Below are positions 16,437-25,421 of a DNA stretch of 61,938 bases, one piece after another. Below the pieces are notes generated by a model, which searched no databases, was not told the origin of the DNA, and was given only the letters and a program-made list of their open reading frames with translations. Position 1 is the first letter of the stretch, and every line of letters begins with the position of its first letter. The stretch is from Pseudomonadota bacterium (GTDB lineage: Bacteria; Pseudomonadota; Alphaproteobacteria; Reyranellales; Reyranellaceae): positions 1 to 61,938 of the forward strand of contig JAFEFG010000010.1 of assembly GCA_018240685.1 (NCBI GenBank). Reading direction: 5' to 3'. The translations under genes were made by a program, and so were the position numbers.

Positions 16437-17159
16437 CTAGCGTCGCTCGCGGACCCGGGCGAGATCCGCCAGGGAGATATCGGGACGCAACTGCCGCCAT
16501 GACAGGCGGCGCACGGCGTCCCGGCCGACGACCAGCGCATCGTAATCGTCGGGAAAGAGCTGCGTGATCGCGGGATCGAGCGCATTCAGGCCGCCGGTGT
16601 AGGCGCCGAATGCGGGCAGGATCACGCGATCGCCGTCGGTCAGGAAGCAGCGTCGTCGTAGCCCGCGCCCCCTCACCGAAAGCGCGGCGACGGGATGATA
16701 GTGTCCGGAGATCTCGCCTCGGGCCGGCCCGAACTGCGCTTCGTGGCGAAAGACGAGAGGGGCGTCTGCGATCTCCTCAGCGACGTGCCCCCAGCCCGGC
16801 GGCGGCGGCGCGGGATCGTGATTGCCGGCAATCCAGACGAAGCGTGCCAGTCGCGTGAGCCGCTCGATCTCGGCCCGTTCCGCCGGCGGCAACCGCTCGA
16901 CGGCCTCCTTGTCGTGGAACGAGTCGCCCAGGCACACGACCGTCTCCGGTCGCAGTGCCTCGATCAGTCGTGCCAGCGCCGAGAGCGTCTCGCGCGTGTC
17001 GTGGCGCGGCAGGAGCTTGAGTGCATTGACGGCATAGGACGACCCCTTCTCGAGATGGAGATCGGCGACCGTCAGCAGGCGCCGTGCCGGCCAATGGAGG
17101 GCGCCCGACGGCCATGCCTCCAGGCGCTCCCCCGCGCAGAGGAACTCGAGCGGCGTCAT
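16437..17159 (-). CDS. pdeM: PdeM-like ligase-associated metallophosphoesterase
   Basis: A 240-residue calcineurin-like phosphoesterase. The metal motifs VADLHLEKG, LGDSFHD, AGNHD and SGHYHP are all present, as is the YTGGL-D C-terminal segment typical of the PdeM family associated with DNA ligase/exonuclease/helicase repair clusters. The usual partners (Lhr helicase, LigD-like ligase) are not in the window. The start overlaps the stop of the L,D-transpeptidase gene by 4 bases. Confidence 0.85.
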   Translation of the reverse strand: MTPLEFLCAGERLEAWPSGALHWPARRLLTVADLHLEKGSSYAVNALKLLPRHDTRETLSALARLIEALRPETVVCLGDSFHDKEAVERLPPAERAEIERLTRLARFVWIAGNHDPAPPPPGWGHVAEEIADAPLVFRHEAQFGPARGEISGHYHPVAALSVRGRGLRRRCFLTDGDRVILPAFGAYTGGLNALDPAITQLFPDDYDALVVGRDAVRRLSWRQLRPDISLADLARVRERR

Positions 17160-17653
17160 GGCCGGATCACCACCCGCGCGCCCGTCGGCACGCGCGACCA
17201 GACCTCGCGGATTTCCCTGTTGGACACAGCGACGCAGCCGCTGGTCCAGTCCTGCCGCGGGTGTCGCACGAACAGCTTGCGCAGACCGTTCGGCTGGCCA
17301 TGGATGAAGATGTCGCCGCCCGGCGACACGCCCAGGCTGGCGGCACGTGCCTCGTCGCTCGGGTCGGGATAGGAGATCCGCAGCGACAGGTGGAAGGCGC
17401 TGCGGGGATTGCGGGCATCGATCCGGTACGAGCCCTCCGGCGTCCGCCCATCTCCCTCGCGCTCCTTGTGGCCCGTCGGCGCGAAACCGAGGGCGATCCG
17501 ATAGGTCCGCAGCGCCACGCCATCGCGCTTCAGCTCCATGCGCCTTTCGCCCTTGTGGATCTCGATCAGGTCAGCCTGCTCCGCTGCCGCCGCCATGGCC
17601 GGCAGTCTGACCGATCGCCGCCATCGCAGCGCCACGAAATCACGCCAATTCAT
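17156..17653 (-). CDS. L,D-transpeptidase (YkuD family)
   Basis: A 165-residue YkuD-domain protein. The catalytic motif H118-Gx(n)-SGC140-VAVSN is intact, with DGRTPEGSYRID upstream, so it should form 3-3 or lipoprotein-type peptidoglycan links. A short hydrophobic N-terminal stretch with an arginine-rich start may act as a weak signal. It is translationally coupled to pdeM by a 4-base overlap and divergent from the eipB-like gene. Confidence 0.88.
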   Translation of the reverse strand: MNWRDFVALRWRRSVRLPAMAAAAEQADLIEIHKGERRMELKRDGVALRTYRIALGFAPTGHKEREGDGRTPEGSYRIDARNPRSAFHLSLRISYPDPSDEARAASLGVSPGGDIFIHGQPNGLRKLFVRHPRQDWTSGCVAVSNREIREVWSRVPTGARVVIRP

Positions 17654-17699
17654 CGCCTGAACGATTGACCGACCCGGGTCCTCTACGCAAGGTGAAGCG

Positions 17700-18488
17700 A
17701 TGAGTCGAGCTGTCTGCCTGTTCGCGGCCGCCCTGCTGCTGGTGCCTCACTGGGCCTCGGCGCAGATGCAGCCGCATCGCGCCGAATATGCCTTGCGGCT
17801 GGGGACATCTCCCAATGCGCCGCGGATCGGGACGGCCCTGCAGGACATCACGCTCGATTGCTCCGGCTGGCACATCAAGCGCGACATCTCCTCCGAGATT
17901 GCCCTGACCTCGACCTGGAAATTCAGCGTCGCCTCCAGGCTCGACGGCGAGGAAGCCCGCAGCGGCAACGGATTCCGCTATCACACCGTGCAGATACAGA
18001 ACGGCGCGGAGCGCGACACCAAGGGCAAGGTTCAGCGTGCAGGCAAGGAACTGAGGGCCGAGATAGTTTCCCCCAACGGCCCCGCCCAGTTCGTCCTGCC
18101 GCCGCCGACGCTGATGCCCGTCGCCGCCATCAGCCATCTGGTCGATCGCCTGAAGGCGAAGGCCGCCTCGTTTCCCGCACTGATGTTCGACGCCGAAGTC
18201 ATGGGCGATGCCTTCCTGGTGGACGTGACGGAACTCGATCCGGAGGGCCTGCGCCCCGCTCCGGCGGCGGACAAGCCGGTCGCCGTTCCCGCCTCGCAGT
18301 CGTGGCCGGTGTTCATGACCTTCACGCCCGGTCGCAACCAGGACCAGAGGCCGCTGTTCTCGGTGAGCGCCAAGGTGTTCAACACCGGTGTGCTCGACCG
18401 CTTGACCGTCGATACCGGGCTGCTCAAGGTGACGGCCGATCTTCAGTCGCTGGAGATGCACAAGGCGCCGACCTGCCCCGGGTCCTGA
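17700..18488 (+). CDS. EipB-like periplasmic protein (DUF1849)
   Basis: A 262-residue secreted protein with a signal peptide ending near ASA (residues 1-21). The mature part starts PHRAEYALRLG and has the DUF1849 pattern, with two cysteines at about 54 (TLDCSGW) and 259 (PTCPGS) at the positions that form the stabilising disulfide in EipB of Brucella. EipB is a beta-spiral envelope-integrity factor conserved in alphaproteobacteria. A GGTGAAGC ribosome-binding region precedes the ATG. Confidence 0.85.
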   Translation: MSRAVCLFAAALLLVPHWASAQMQPHRAEYALRLGTSPNAPRIGTALQDITLDCSGWHIKRDISSEIALTSTWKFSVASRLDGEEARSGNGFRYHTVQIQNGAERDTKGKVQRAGKELRAEIVSPNGPAQFVLPPPTLMPVAAISHLVDRLKAKAASFPALMFDAEVMGDAFLVDVTELDPEGLRPAPAADKPVAVPASQSWPVFMTFTPGRNQDQRPLFSVSAKVFNTGVLDRLTVDTGLLKVTADLQSLEMHKAPTCPGS

Positions 18489-18548
18489 TTTCGCCGTCAT
18501 CGACCTCCGGGCAGCGCGCCGGGCGGAGCTGGCGGCAGCGGGTGGACC

Positions 18549-19955
18549 TTGCCGACATCGATTGTCTGGTTTCGCAACGACCTTCGTCTTGCCGACAATC
18601 CGGCCCTGACGGCTGCACTGCAGATGGGGCGGCCGATCGTGCCGGTTTACGTGCTGGACGAGCAGACCGTCGGCATCCGGCGCCGCGGGGCCGCCTCGCG
18701 GTGGTGGCTGCACCATAGCCTCGCGGCGCTCGCGACTTCATTGAACGCTCTGGGCTCCCGCCTTGTCCTGCGCCACGGCAAGGCCGACCAGGTGATCCAG
18801 GCGGTGGCGGCCGAGTGTGATGCTTCCGCCGTCTGCTGGAACAATGCCTACGAGGGGCCTTCGCGCGAATGCGAGGCGCGATTGAAGAAGGCGCTGCAGC
18901 AGCACGGAGTGGTCGCCGAGGGCTTCAAGGCCAACGTCCTGTTCGAACCGCAGGACGTGACAACGGGCAGCGGTGGCCCGTTCAAGGTCTTCACGCCATT
19001 CTGGAAGGCTTGCCGCGCGCGGCCATCGCCCCCGGCCGCCCTGGCTGCCCCAGAGAGGCTGCCCGCTCCGGTCGTCTGGCCGGACAGCGACCGGCTGGAA
19101 GACTGGCGCCTTCTGCCGATCGGCCCGGATTGGTCCCGCGGCCTCGGAGCCGCCTGGACTCCGGGTGAGGCCGGCGCCGCCCGTCGTCTGGCAACGTTCG
19201 TCGATGAAGCACTCGGCCGTTACCGGGACGCCCGCGACAGGCCTGCCGCGCAGGCCACGTCCCGCCTGTCGCCCCACCTTGCGTTCGGTGAGATCAGCCC
19301 GCGGCAGGTCTGGCAGGCCGTGGTCTCCCGAGATGACTCCACCGCGACGGAAAAGTTCCTCTCCGAACTCGGCTGGCGCGAGTTCGCCTACCATCTCCAT
19401 TTCCATTTCGGCAACCTGACGCAACGCAATTTCCGTCCGGAATTCGACGCCTTTCCGTGGATCGAGACCAAGGAGGCGCTCGCGGCCTGGCATCGCGGCA
19501 GGACGGGATATCCGATCGTCGATGCGGGCATGCGCGAACTGTGGACGACCGGCTGGATGCACAATCGCGTACGGATGATCGTCGCCTCCTTCCTGACGAA
19601 GGACCTCCTGATCGACTGGCGGTGCGGCGAGCGATGGTTCTGGGACACGCTGGTCGACGCCGATGCTGCGAACAACGGCACCGGATGGCAATGGGTCGCC
19701 GGCTGCGGTCCGGACGCAGCGCCTTACTTCCGCGTGTTCAATCCAGTGCTGCAAGGCGAGAAGTTCGATCCGGACGGCGACTATGTCCGCCGCTGGGTTC
19801 CTGAACTGGCGAGCCTGCCGGCCGACGTGATCCATCGTCCGTGGAGCGCTAAGACGCCCCCTTCGGCCGAGGTCTATCCGTCTCCCATCGTCGACCACGC
19901 CGCCGCCCGCTCGCGCGCGCTGCAGGCTTTTCGAACGCTCAAGCCATCGCGCTAG
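18549..19955 (+). CDS. phrB: Deoxyribodipyrimidine photo-lyase
   Basis: A 468-residue class I photolyase. The N-terminal domain begins SIVWFRNDLRLADNPAL. The FAD domain contains LGWREFAYHLHFHFGN, GYPIVDAGMRELWTTGWMHN, DADAANNGTGWQW and CGPDAAPYFRVFNP, with the tryptophans of the electron-transfer chain. It repairs cyclobutane pyrimidine dimers using light. The start is TTG at 18549; no ATG fits the homology. It lies 60 bases after the eipB-like gene on the same strand. Confidence 0.92.
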   Translation: MPTSIVWFRNDLRLADNPALTAALQMGRPIVPVYVLDEQTVGIRRRGAASRWWLHHSLAALATSLNALGSRLVLRHGKADQVIQAVAAECDASAVCWNNAYEGPSRECEARLKKALQQHGVVAEGFKANVLFEPQDVTTGSGGPFKVFTPFWKACRARPSPPAALAAPERLPAPVVWPDSDRLEDWRLLPIGPDWSRGLGAAWTPGEAGAARRLATFVDEALGRYRDARDRPAAQATSRLSPHLAFGEISPRQVWQAVVSRDDSTATEKFLSELGWREFAYHLHFHFGNLTQRNFRPEFDAFPWIETKEALAAWHRGRTGYPIVDAGMRELWTTGWMHNRVRMIVASFLTKDLLIDWRCGERWFWDTLVDADAANNGTGWQWVAGCGPDAAPYFRVFNPVLQGEKFDPDGDYVRRWVPELASLPADVIHRPWSAKTPPSAEVYPSPIVDHAAARSRALQAFRTLKPSR

Positions 19956-20126
19956 GACTCCTGCCGTGCGGCGTCGAACGACACCCAGATGCTGTCGAAC
20001 AAGCGGTTTCGGCTTGGATCATGCATATATTGCTGATGCATTGCCTCGCCGCCATGACAGGGGGCGACGCGGCGATATTTCCCGATCGGCCACCCGACAG
20101 GCTTTGTCGCAGGCCGTACAGATGTT

Positions 20127-20154
20127 TTGCAGCCGCACTTCAAGCATATATAAG
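20127..20154 (+). promoter_or_regulatory. Promoter of the MFS_2 transporter gene
   Basis: TTGCAG (20127-20132) and TATAAG (20149-20154) are separated by 16 bases in a locally AT-rich stretch. The predicted start is near 20161, about 50 bases before the GTG start codon. Confidence 0.5.
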
Positions 20155-20168
20155 GGAACCAACAGACG

Positions 20169-20197
20169 TCGTTCGAACGAACGCGCGACGCGTCGCG
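20169..20197. promoter_or_regulatory. Tandem palindromes in the transporter leader
   Basis: Two perfect palindromes lie 3 bases apart: the 12-bp TCGTTCGAACGA (20169-20180) and the 14-bp CGCGACGCGTCGCG (20184-20197). They lie just downstream of the predicted transcription start and upstream of the ribosome-binding site, where a repressor or RNA structure could act. Confidence 0.45.
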
Positions 20198-20210
20198 GGA
20201 AGGCCTCGGG

Positions 20211-21578
20211 GTGCACGCAGGATCGACCGGGAACGGCACCGCCGGCTCCGTGAAAGTAAAGTTTGAGCGCTTGGTCGCGTACTCGACCTTGCAATTGCCG
20301 CTGGCGATGGCCGCTCTGCCCGTGGTGCTCAACGTCAGCCATTTCTACGGCGAACTGCTGAAGGTTTCGCTAGAGTTGATGGGGGCGATCTTCATCATCG
20401 CCCGCATCGTCGATGCGGTGCAGGATCCGCTCATCGGCCTGATCAGCGACCGCTTCACCCATCGCGGCCCCCGCGGCCGGCTCGTCTTCGTCGCCCTGAT
20501 GGTCCCGGTTCTGGCGGGTGGCTTCCTGATGCTGTTCGCTCCGCCGCAGGCATGGCACAGCAACCAGACAATCATGGCCATCTGGCTGATGGCGGCACTG
20601 CTGCTGGTCCATCTCGGCTATTCCGGCGTGTCCATCAGCTACCATTCGCACGGCGCGGAACTCACCGACGACTACAACGAGCGCACCAAGGTGACCGTCG
20701 GTCGCGAGGTGTTCGGCCTGCTCGGCATGACCATCGCGGTGGTGCTGCCGACCACCCTCACCGCCCTCCTGGGAGAGGGCCGCGGCTACACGATGCTGGG
20801 GATTCTGTTCATCCCGGTGATCGTGATCTTCGCCGTGCCGACGCTGCTGGCCTCGGGCCCGTCGATCCACCCGCCGGTCGTCCACGGCGAACGCAACGCC
20901 TTCTTCGCCTTCTTTGCGCCACTCAAGAACCGCCTGTTCCGCCGCCTGCTGCTGATCTTCGTCGTCAACGGCTCGGCGCTCGGCGTGGCGGTGACCGTGA
21001 TGCTGTTCTACGTCGAGCACGTGCTCGAAGGCAGCAAGGTGCAGGCGGGCATCATCCTGCTCGTCTACTTCGTCACCGGCGCGGTCAGCGTGCCGATGTG
21101 GCTGCTGCTGTCGCGCCGCATCAGCAAGATGGCGGCGTGGTTCGTCGGCATGCTGCTCACGGCCGTCGCAATGGCGCTGGCCATTTTCATCGGGCCCGGC
21201 AACTTCTATCCGTTCCTCGTCATTTCGGTCTTCACCGGCATCGGTCTGGGCGCCGACTACGGCCTGCCGCCCTCGATCCTGGCCGACATCATCAATGCTC
21301 CCGAAGGCGGTGACACGCAGGGCAAGACCGGAACCTATTTCGGCCTGTGGGCGCTGGCGACCAAGCTGGCGACGGCCATCGGCGCGGCGGGATCGCTGCC
21401 GGTGTCCGCCTTGCTCGGCTTCGACCCCGCGCGCGGCCGTTACGGGACGTTCGCCCTCGTGGTCGTCTATGTCATCGTGCCCGTGGTGATCAAAATCATC
21501 GCCGCGGTGCTGGCCTGGTTCATCCACGTCGAGCCCGATCGCGGCTCGGTGCGCGACGAATTCCGGCGTCAGGCGTAG
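20211..21578 (+). CDS. MFS transporter, MelB/GPH-like (MFS_2)
   Basis: A 455-residue, 12-helix transporter with the cation-symporter motif DAVQDPLIGLISDRF near residue 65 and a typical MFS_2 central loop. Relatives import sugars, glycosides or other organic solutes with Na+ or H+. GTG at 20211 has GGAAGG in front; a second GTG at 20250 lies closer to the start of homology and cannot be excluded. It ends 2 bases before the convergent DUF1501 gene. Confidence 0.82.
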   Translation: MHAGSTGNGTAGSVKVKFERLVAYSTLQLPLAMAALPVVLNVSHFYGELLKVSLELMGAIFIIARIVDAVQDPLIGLISDRFTHRGPRGRLVFVALMVPVLAGGFLMLFAPPQAWHSNQTIMAIWLMAALLLVHLGYSGVSISYHSHGAELTDDYNERTKVTVGREVFGLLGMTIAVVLPTTLTALLGEGRGYTMLGILFIPVIVIFAVPTLLASGPSIHPPVVHGERNAFFAFFAPLKNRLFRRLLLIFVVNGSALGVAVTVMLFYVEHVLEGSKVQAGIILLVYFVTGAVSVPMWLLLSRRISKMAAWFVGMLLTAVAMALAIFIGPGNFYPFLVISVFTGIGLGADYGLPPSILADIINAPEGGDTQGKTGTYFGLWALATKLATAIGAAGSLPVSALLGFDPARGRYGTFALVVVYVIVPVVIKIIAAVLAWFIHVEPDRGSVRDEFRRQA

Positions 21579-21580
21579 CG

Positions 21581-22741
21581 TCAGGCCAGCAGATCGAGCG
21601 GCCGGACGGGCCGCTGGCCGAAGTCGGCCGGACGGCCCCAGCAGGCCCGGGCAAGAGCTGAATAGACATTGCGGAAATCGACCGTGTACTTGAGGTCGCC
21701 ATCCTGCAGGTCCGCCAGCGACGGATAGCGCCCGTGCAGGCCGCCCTTGACGGTGCCGCCCATGACGAACTGCGGCGCCGAGGTGCCATGATCGGTGCCG
21801 CCGCTCGCGTTCTGGTGCGCCCGCCGGCCGAACTCCGAATAGGTCATCACCACGACATCGTTCCACTGGCCGGCCGCGATCAGGTTCTTGCGGAAGACCG
21901 CGAGCCCCGATGCCAGCACGCCCAGAAGCCGCTCCTGCGTCGGCACCTGGTTGGCGTGCGTGTCGAAGCCGGTGAGCGCCACCTTGATCGCGACCACGGG
22001 TACGCGGGCGAGGAGCAGCCGCGTTGCCAGATCGAGCTGGTGTCCGAACCCGGCATCGGGCGCAAACGTAAAGGCAGGCGCCGGACCGTTCCGCAGCTTC
22101 TCGCGCAGGCCGGCGGCGGCGCCGTTCACCTCGTGGCGTACCTCGAGCAGGTGACGCAGCGCAGGATTGCTGCCGTCGCGCGGGTCCTTCATGCCCTTCA
22201 TCGCCTCGGCCTGACGCAGGAAGTTCTCCGCATCCTGCATGACGATCGTGCGCAGCCCCGGTCCCGTCAGCGGCAGCGCATTGGTGTCGGCCACGATCGC
22301 GTCGACGCCGGCGCCCGCCGGCAGCGCGATGCCGTCGAAGGCACGCGATACCCACCCTTCGCTGAGCGTCTGGTTCGACGCCGACGCGGTGTCCCAGATC
22401 TCGATCGACCGGAAATGCGAGCGATTGGGATAGGGATAGCCGACGCCCTGGACGATCGCGAGCTCCCTCGCCTTCCAGGAATCCATCAGCGGCTCAAGCC
22501 TGTCGTGCAGACCGGCATGCTCGTCGAGCTGCATGACGCGCTCGCGCGGCACGGCGATACCCGGCCGGAACTGCCGATAGAGCGGGTCGGCATAGGGAAC
22601 GACGGTGTTCATGCCGTCGTTGCCGCCCTTCAATTCGACCAGGACGAGAACGCGCCGTGCCGGCTGGTCGGCCGACGCCGACCGGGCCGCAAGCATCACC
22701 GACAAGGTGCCGGCACCGAAAAGGAACTGGCGGCGATCCAT
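21581..22741 (-). CDS. DUF1501 secreted protein (TAT signal)
   Basis: A 386-residue DUF1501 protein. The N terminus DRRQFLFGAG followed by a hydrophobic stretch is a twin-arginine signal. Conserved blocks are ELKGGNDGMNTVVPY, GYPYPNRSHFRS-EIW, VALTGFDTHANQ and YSEFGRRAHQNASGGTDHG, a sulfatase/alkaline-phosphatase-like arrangement with probable metal ligands. Function is unestablished. AGGAGG lies 6 bases before the ATG at 22741. It is the last gene of the sigma-factor operon and is almost always paired with DUF1800. Confidence 0.87.
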   Translation of the reverse strand: MDRRQFLFGAGTLSVMLAARSASADQPARRVLVLVELKGGNDGMNTVVPYADPLYRQFRPGIAVPRERVMQLDEHAGLHDRLEPLMDSWKARELAIVQGVGYPYPNRSHFRSIEIWDTASASNQTLSEGWVSRAFDGIALPAGAGVDAIVADTNALPLTGPGLRTIVMQDAENFLRQAEAMKGMKDPRDGSNPALRHLLEVRHEVNGAAAGLREKLRNGPAPAFTFAPDAGFGHQLDLATRLLLARVPVVAIKVALTGFDTHANQVPTQERLLGVLASGLAVFRKNLIAAGQWNDVVVMTYSEFGRRAHQNASGGTDHGTSAPQFVMGGTVKGGLHGRYPSLADLQDGDLKYTVDFRNVYSALARACWGRPADFGQRPVRPLDLLA

Positions 22742-22752
22742 GGCAGTCCTCC

Positions 22753-24282
22753 TCATTTCAGCTGGTAGGCGGGATCGAGCATGGCCGCGGCGACCAGGCC
22801 GCCGGCCGTGAGGCTTGAGACGTCGATGGAATCGACCGGCTTGCGCGGCAGGAGCGTCCGCACCAGCCGGCCGGCGTCGACGCCGAGCAGCGTCGGGCCG
22901 AGTCGCGCCTCGCTTCCCGCGTTGCGCAGGCTCCGGCCCTCGATCGGATGCTGGTCCGCCATGCCCGGCCCCATCTGCTGACGGCGGTCGGCGCGGCGCC
23001 CCGCCCCCATCGGCATCATGTTGCCGTCCAGCGACGAAACGGTGCTGGCCTCGATCATGCGCCGCAGGAACTGCTGGCGCAGGAGAAGCGTGTTGGTTGT
23101 GATCCAACTCTCACCGCCCGGCCACCCCTTCACGTTCGGAGGGTCGAAGGGCGACTGGCCGAGCCCCGCCATCATGCGCACAAGCGGCGTCTTCTCGGGC
23201 ACCGGCAGTCCGAGAAGATGAACGGTGCCGACGATCAGCTCGATCGGCGACTTGATCAGGGCTCCGCGGCTGGCCGGAGCGCGGAAGGCCGGCGACAGGA
23301 ACATCGCCCGCAGCAGCGGCTTCATCTCGTAGCCGGCCGAACGGAAGACGCCGGCCAGCTTCGATACCTCGGCCGGATCGGGCTGCAGCGAGATGAATTC
23401 GCGCCACAGCTTCTCGACGATGGTCTCCGCCGTCCGCGGATGGCGCAGCAGGATCGCGAGGATGTCGTCTCCGTCGAAGTTGCCGCTCTGTCCGAGGAAG
23501 GTCTTCTGTCCGGCGTCATGCTGCTGCATGCGATCGAGGAAATGGCCGCTGTCGCGGTCGATCGACCAGCCGGTGAACGCGCGTGCGGCGTTCTTGATGT
23601 CGGTTTCGCTATAGTGGCCTTCGCCCAGCGTGAAGAGCTCGAGCAGCTCTCGCGCGAAGTTCTCGTTGGGCTGCCGCGCGATGTTCCGCACGCCGTCGAG
23701 ATAGATCAGCATCGCCGGATCGCGCGCGACGGCCTTCAGGAGCGTCGCGAAATTACCCAGGGCCTCACGCCGGAACAGCGCATTCTGCCGGTAGAGCGAC
23801 GGCACATACCGCACCTTCTGCATCGAGGAGGTGAAGTGGTTGTGCCAGAACAGCGTCATCTTCTCGACCAGCGGCTGGTCGGTGACGAGCATCTCCTCGA
23901 CCCACCAAGCACGCAGGTCGCGCCCCTGCTCACGCACAAGACGCGCCACCACGTTTACGGGCTTCCCTTCGGCGCCCTTGTTCGCGGCCACGGCTTCGCG
24001 CTGCTGGCGATAGAACGACGGCGCCTCGTTCACCCAGCCCGGCACGGGCGTGACGGCCGGATGCGATCTCGACAGGAGACGGTCCACGGCGGCACCGAAG
24101 TCCATCGCCTCGAAGGCCTGAATCTCCGCTGGCGTGCCCCCGAACGAGGCGCGCGACAACAGATGCCGCGCATCGTCGAATCCCATCGCCGACGCAGCCC
24201 ATATCGGCCGCGGCACTGCCAGCGCCGCAGAAATCGCCGCCGCCCCGCCCACGAAACCACGTCGACCGAGACGAGCCATCAT
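22753..24282 (-). CDS. DUF1800 secreted protein (TAT-like signal)
   Basis: A 509-residue DUF1800 protein. GRRGFVGGAAA followed by a hydrophobic run suggests TAT export. Family blocks: ARHLLSRASFGGTPAEI, WWVEEMLVTDQPLVEKMTLFWHNHF, NENFARELLELFTLGEGHYSE, ARAFTGW and NVKGWPGG. Function is unknown. The start is one of two adjacent ATG codons (24282, 24279) behind AGGAGAG. It is preceded by the metal-sensor-like gene (10-base gap) and followed by DUF1501 (11-base gap). Confidence 0.87.
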   Translation of the reverse strand: MMARLGRRGFVGGAAAISAALAVPRPIWAASAMGFDDARHLLSRASFGGTPAEIQAFEAMDFGAAVDRLLSRSHPAVTPVPGWVNEAPSFYRQQREAVAANKGAEGKPVNVVARLVREQGRDLRAWWVEEMLVTDQPLVEKMTLFWHNHFTSSMQKVRYVPSLYRQNALFRREALGNFATLLKAVARDPAMLIYLDGVRNIARQPNENFARELLELFTLGEGHYSETDIKNAARAFTGWSIDRDSGHFLDRMQQHDAGQKTFLGQSGNFDGDDILAILLRHPRTAETIVEKLWREFISLQPDPAEVSKLAGVFRSAGYEMKPLLRAMFLSPAFRAPASRGALIKSPIELIVGTVHLLGLPVPEKTPLVRMMAGLGQSPFDPPNVKGWPGGESWITTNTLLLRQQFLRRMIEASTVSSLDGNMMPMGAGRRADRRQQMGPGMADQHPIEGRSLRNAGSEARLGPTLLGVDAGRLVRTLLPRKPVDSIDVSSLTAGGLVAAAMLDPAYQLK

Positions 24283-24292
24283 GACGACTCTC

Positions 24293-24820
24293 CTATTGCG
24301 AAGGACGAGCGGGACCGGGCCGTGGCGGCGGGCCGCCTTCGGGTGGTGCCGGCGGATGCCTCGGAGGGCCGAAGCGCTCGGCAAGGATCACATGCAGCCG
24401 ATCGCGCTGGTCCGGCCTGAGCTGAGTGGCGAGCTGCGAAATCGCCGCCAGGTTTTCCTTCTGCTGCTCGGCCCGAAGCTTGGTCATCTGGTCGACGAGC
24501 GCGTCGATCCGGATCATGTCGAATTCGGGCTTCTTCAGCTCGCCAGCCATCTCTTCACGGACCTTCTGGATTTCCCGGAAGCGCTGGCGCCGTTCGTTGG
24601 CATAGTGGTCGAACACGTCCTTCAGGGCGCCGCGCTGCGAGTCGTCGAGGTTGAGATCCTGCGACAGCATTTCGAGCGGCCCACCCCGCCCCGGCAAGGG
24701 CGGCCCGGAATGGACGAACGGCGGCGGCGCGATCCAGCTCCGATAGACGAAGCCCGCGAGAACGAAGCAATTCAGCAGAAGCGACAGGCCGAGCAGGACC
24801 TGGGTCAGGCGCGAGGACAT
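24293..24820 (-). CDS. Periplasmic heavy-metal-sensor-like protein (Spy/CnrX type)
   Basis: A 175-residue membrane-anchored protein: one N-terminal helix (about residues 7-26), a proline-rich linker, then an all-alpha domain with LNLDDSQRGALKDVFDHY and LRPDQRDRLHVIL helices as in the Spy/CnrX/ZraP superfamily, and a proline-rich tail. It lacks an obvious methionine/histidine metal site. Lying 1 base after the anti-sigma gene, it may act as the periplasmic sensor that releases the sigma factor, as CnrX does; that is inference. Confidence 0.7.
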   Translation of the reverse strand: MSSRLTQVLLGLSLLLNCFVLAGFVYRSWIAPPPFVHSGPPLPGRGGPLEMLSQDLNLDDSQRGALKDVFDHYANERRQRFREIQKVREEMAGELKKPEFDMIRIDALVDQMTKLRAEQQKENLAAISQLATQLRPDQRDRLHVILAERFGPPRHPPAPPEGGPPPRPGPARPSQ

Positions 24821-24821
24821 C

Positions 24822-25370
24822 TCAGATGCTGTCCGCGAAGAGGTCGTTCAGTTGCTGGGATGTGTCGCTGATAGACCTTGAAAGGGCCGACGGTTCCGCC
24901 GAGGCGTACCGCCGTTCGACAAACGACTTGCCGAGACCGCCGCCCATCGTGAACCCGACCGCCGCGACGATCACGGCCACGCCGGCCATGACGCCACGCT
25001 GCAGCGCAAAACCCGAATCGAAGGAAGGCAGCAGGCCAGACAGCAGGCTTGTCGGCCACCACGAGCCGCGGGGCGCACCCGAACGGCCCGCTGCCCCTCC
25101 TCCCACCAGAGCCTGGGCGCGGGCGGCCATGCGTGCCGGCGGCGGCGGCAGCGGCTTGCCAAGAATATCCGCCAGTTCAATGGCGGCGGTGCGGAGCGCG
25201 GCATCGCGCGTAACCGCCGCCTCGACGCGGGCAGCCTCCGCCTCCGGCAGTCGCCCTTCCAGCCAGGCCGCGAACGCGTTGTCGGAAATGGCAGCGGGAG
25301 CAGCCTCCTGCCCCAAGGCAAGGCTTTGCCACAGCTCCTTGTCGCTCTTCGGGGTACGCTGCGTGCTCAT
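24822..25370 (-). CDS. Putative membrane anti-sigma factor
   Basis: A 182-residue protein with a cytoplasmic N-terminal domain containing the AFAAWLEGRLPEAEAARVEAAV pattern of zinc-less anti-sigma domains, a proline-rich stretch (residues 73-80), one transmembrane helix (about 126-147) and a short periplasmic tail. AAAGGAGAG lies in front of the ATG. It follows the ECF sigma gene by 51 bases and precedes the sensor-like gene, which is why I call it the cognate anti-sigma factor. Confidence 0.7.
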   Translation of the reverse strand: MSTQRTPKSDKELWQSLALGQEAAPAAISDNAFAAWLEGRLPEAEAARVEAAVTRDAALRTAAIELADILGKPLPPPPARMAARAQALVGGGAAGRSGAPRGSWWPTSLLSGLLPSFDSGFALQRGVMAGVAVIVAAVGFTMGGGLGKSFVERRYASAEPSALSRSISDTSQQLNDLFADSI

Positions 25371-25421
25371 GGCGCTCTCCTTTTGTACCTTACGCCATAC
25401 CGACCGCTGGCATCCCTCATT

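Noticed and set aside
19952..20332. 126-codon minus-strand frame between photolyase and MFS_2 genes
   Set aside because: No ribosome-binding site or domain, and it overlaps the transporter start and its promoter region.
20370..22355. 661-codon minus-strand open frame opposite the MFS_2 gene
   Set aside because: A shadow frame of GC-rich codons, extremely rich in H, R, D and Q, covering well-supported genes on both strands.
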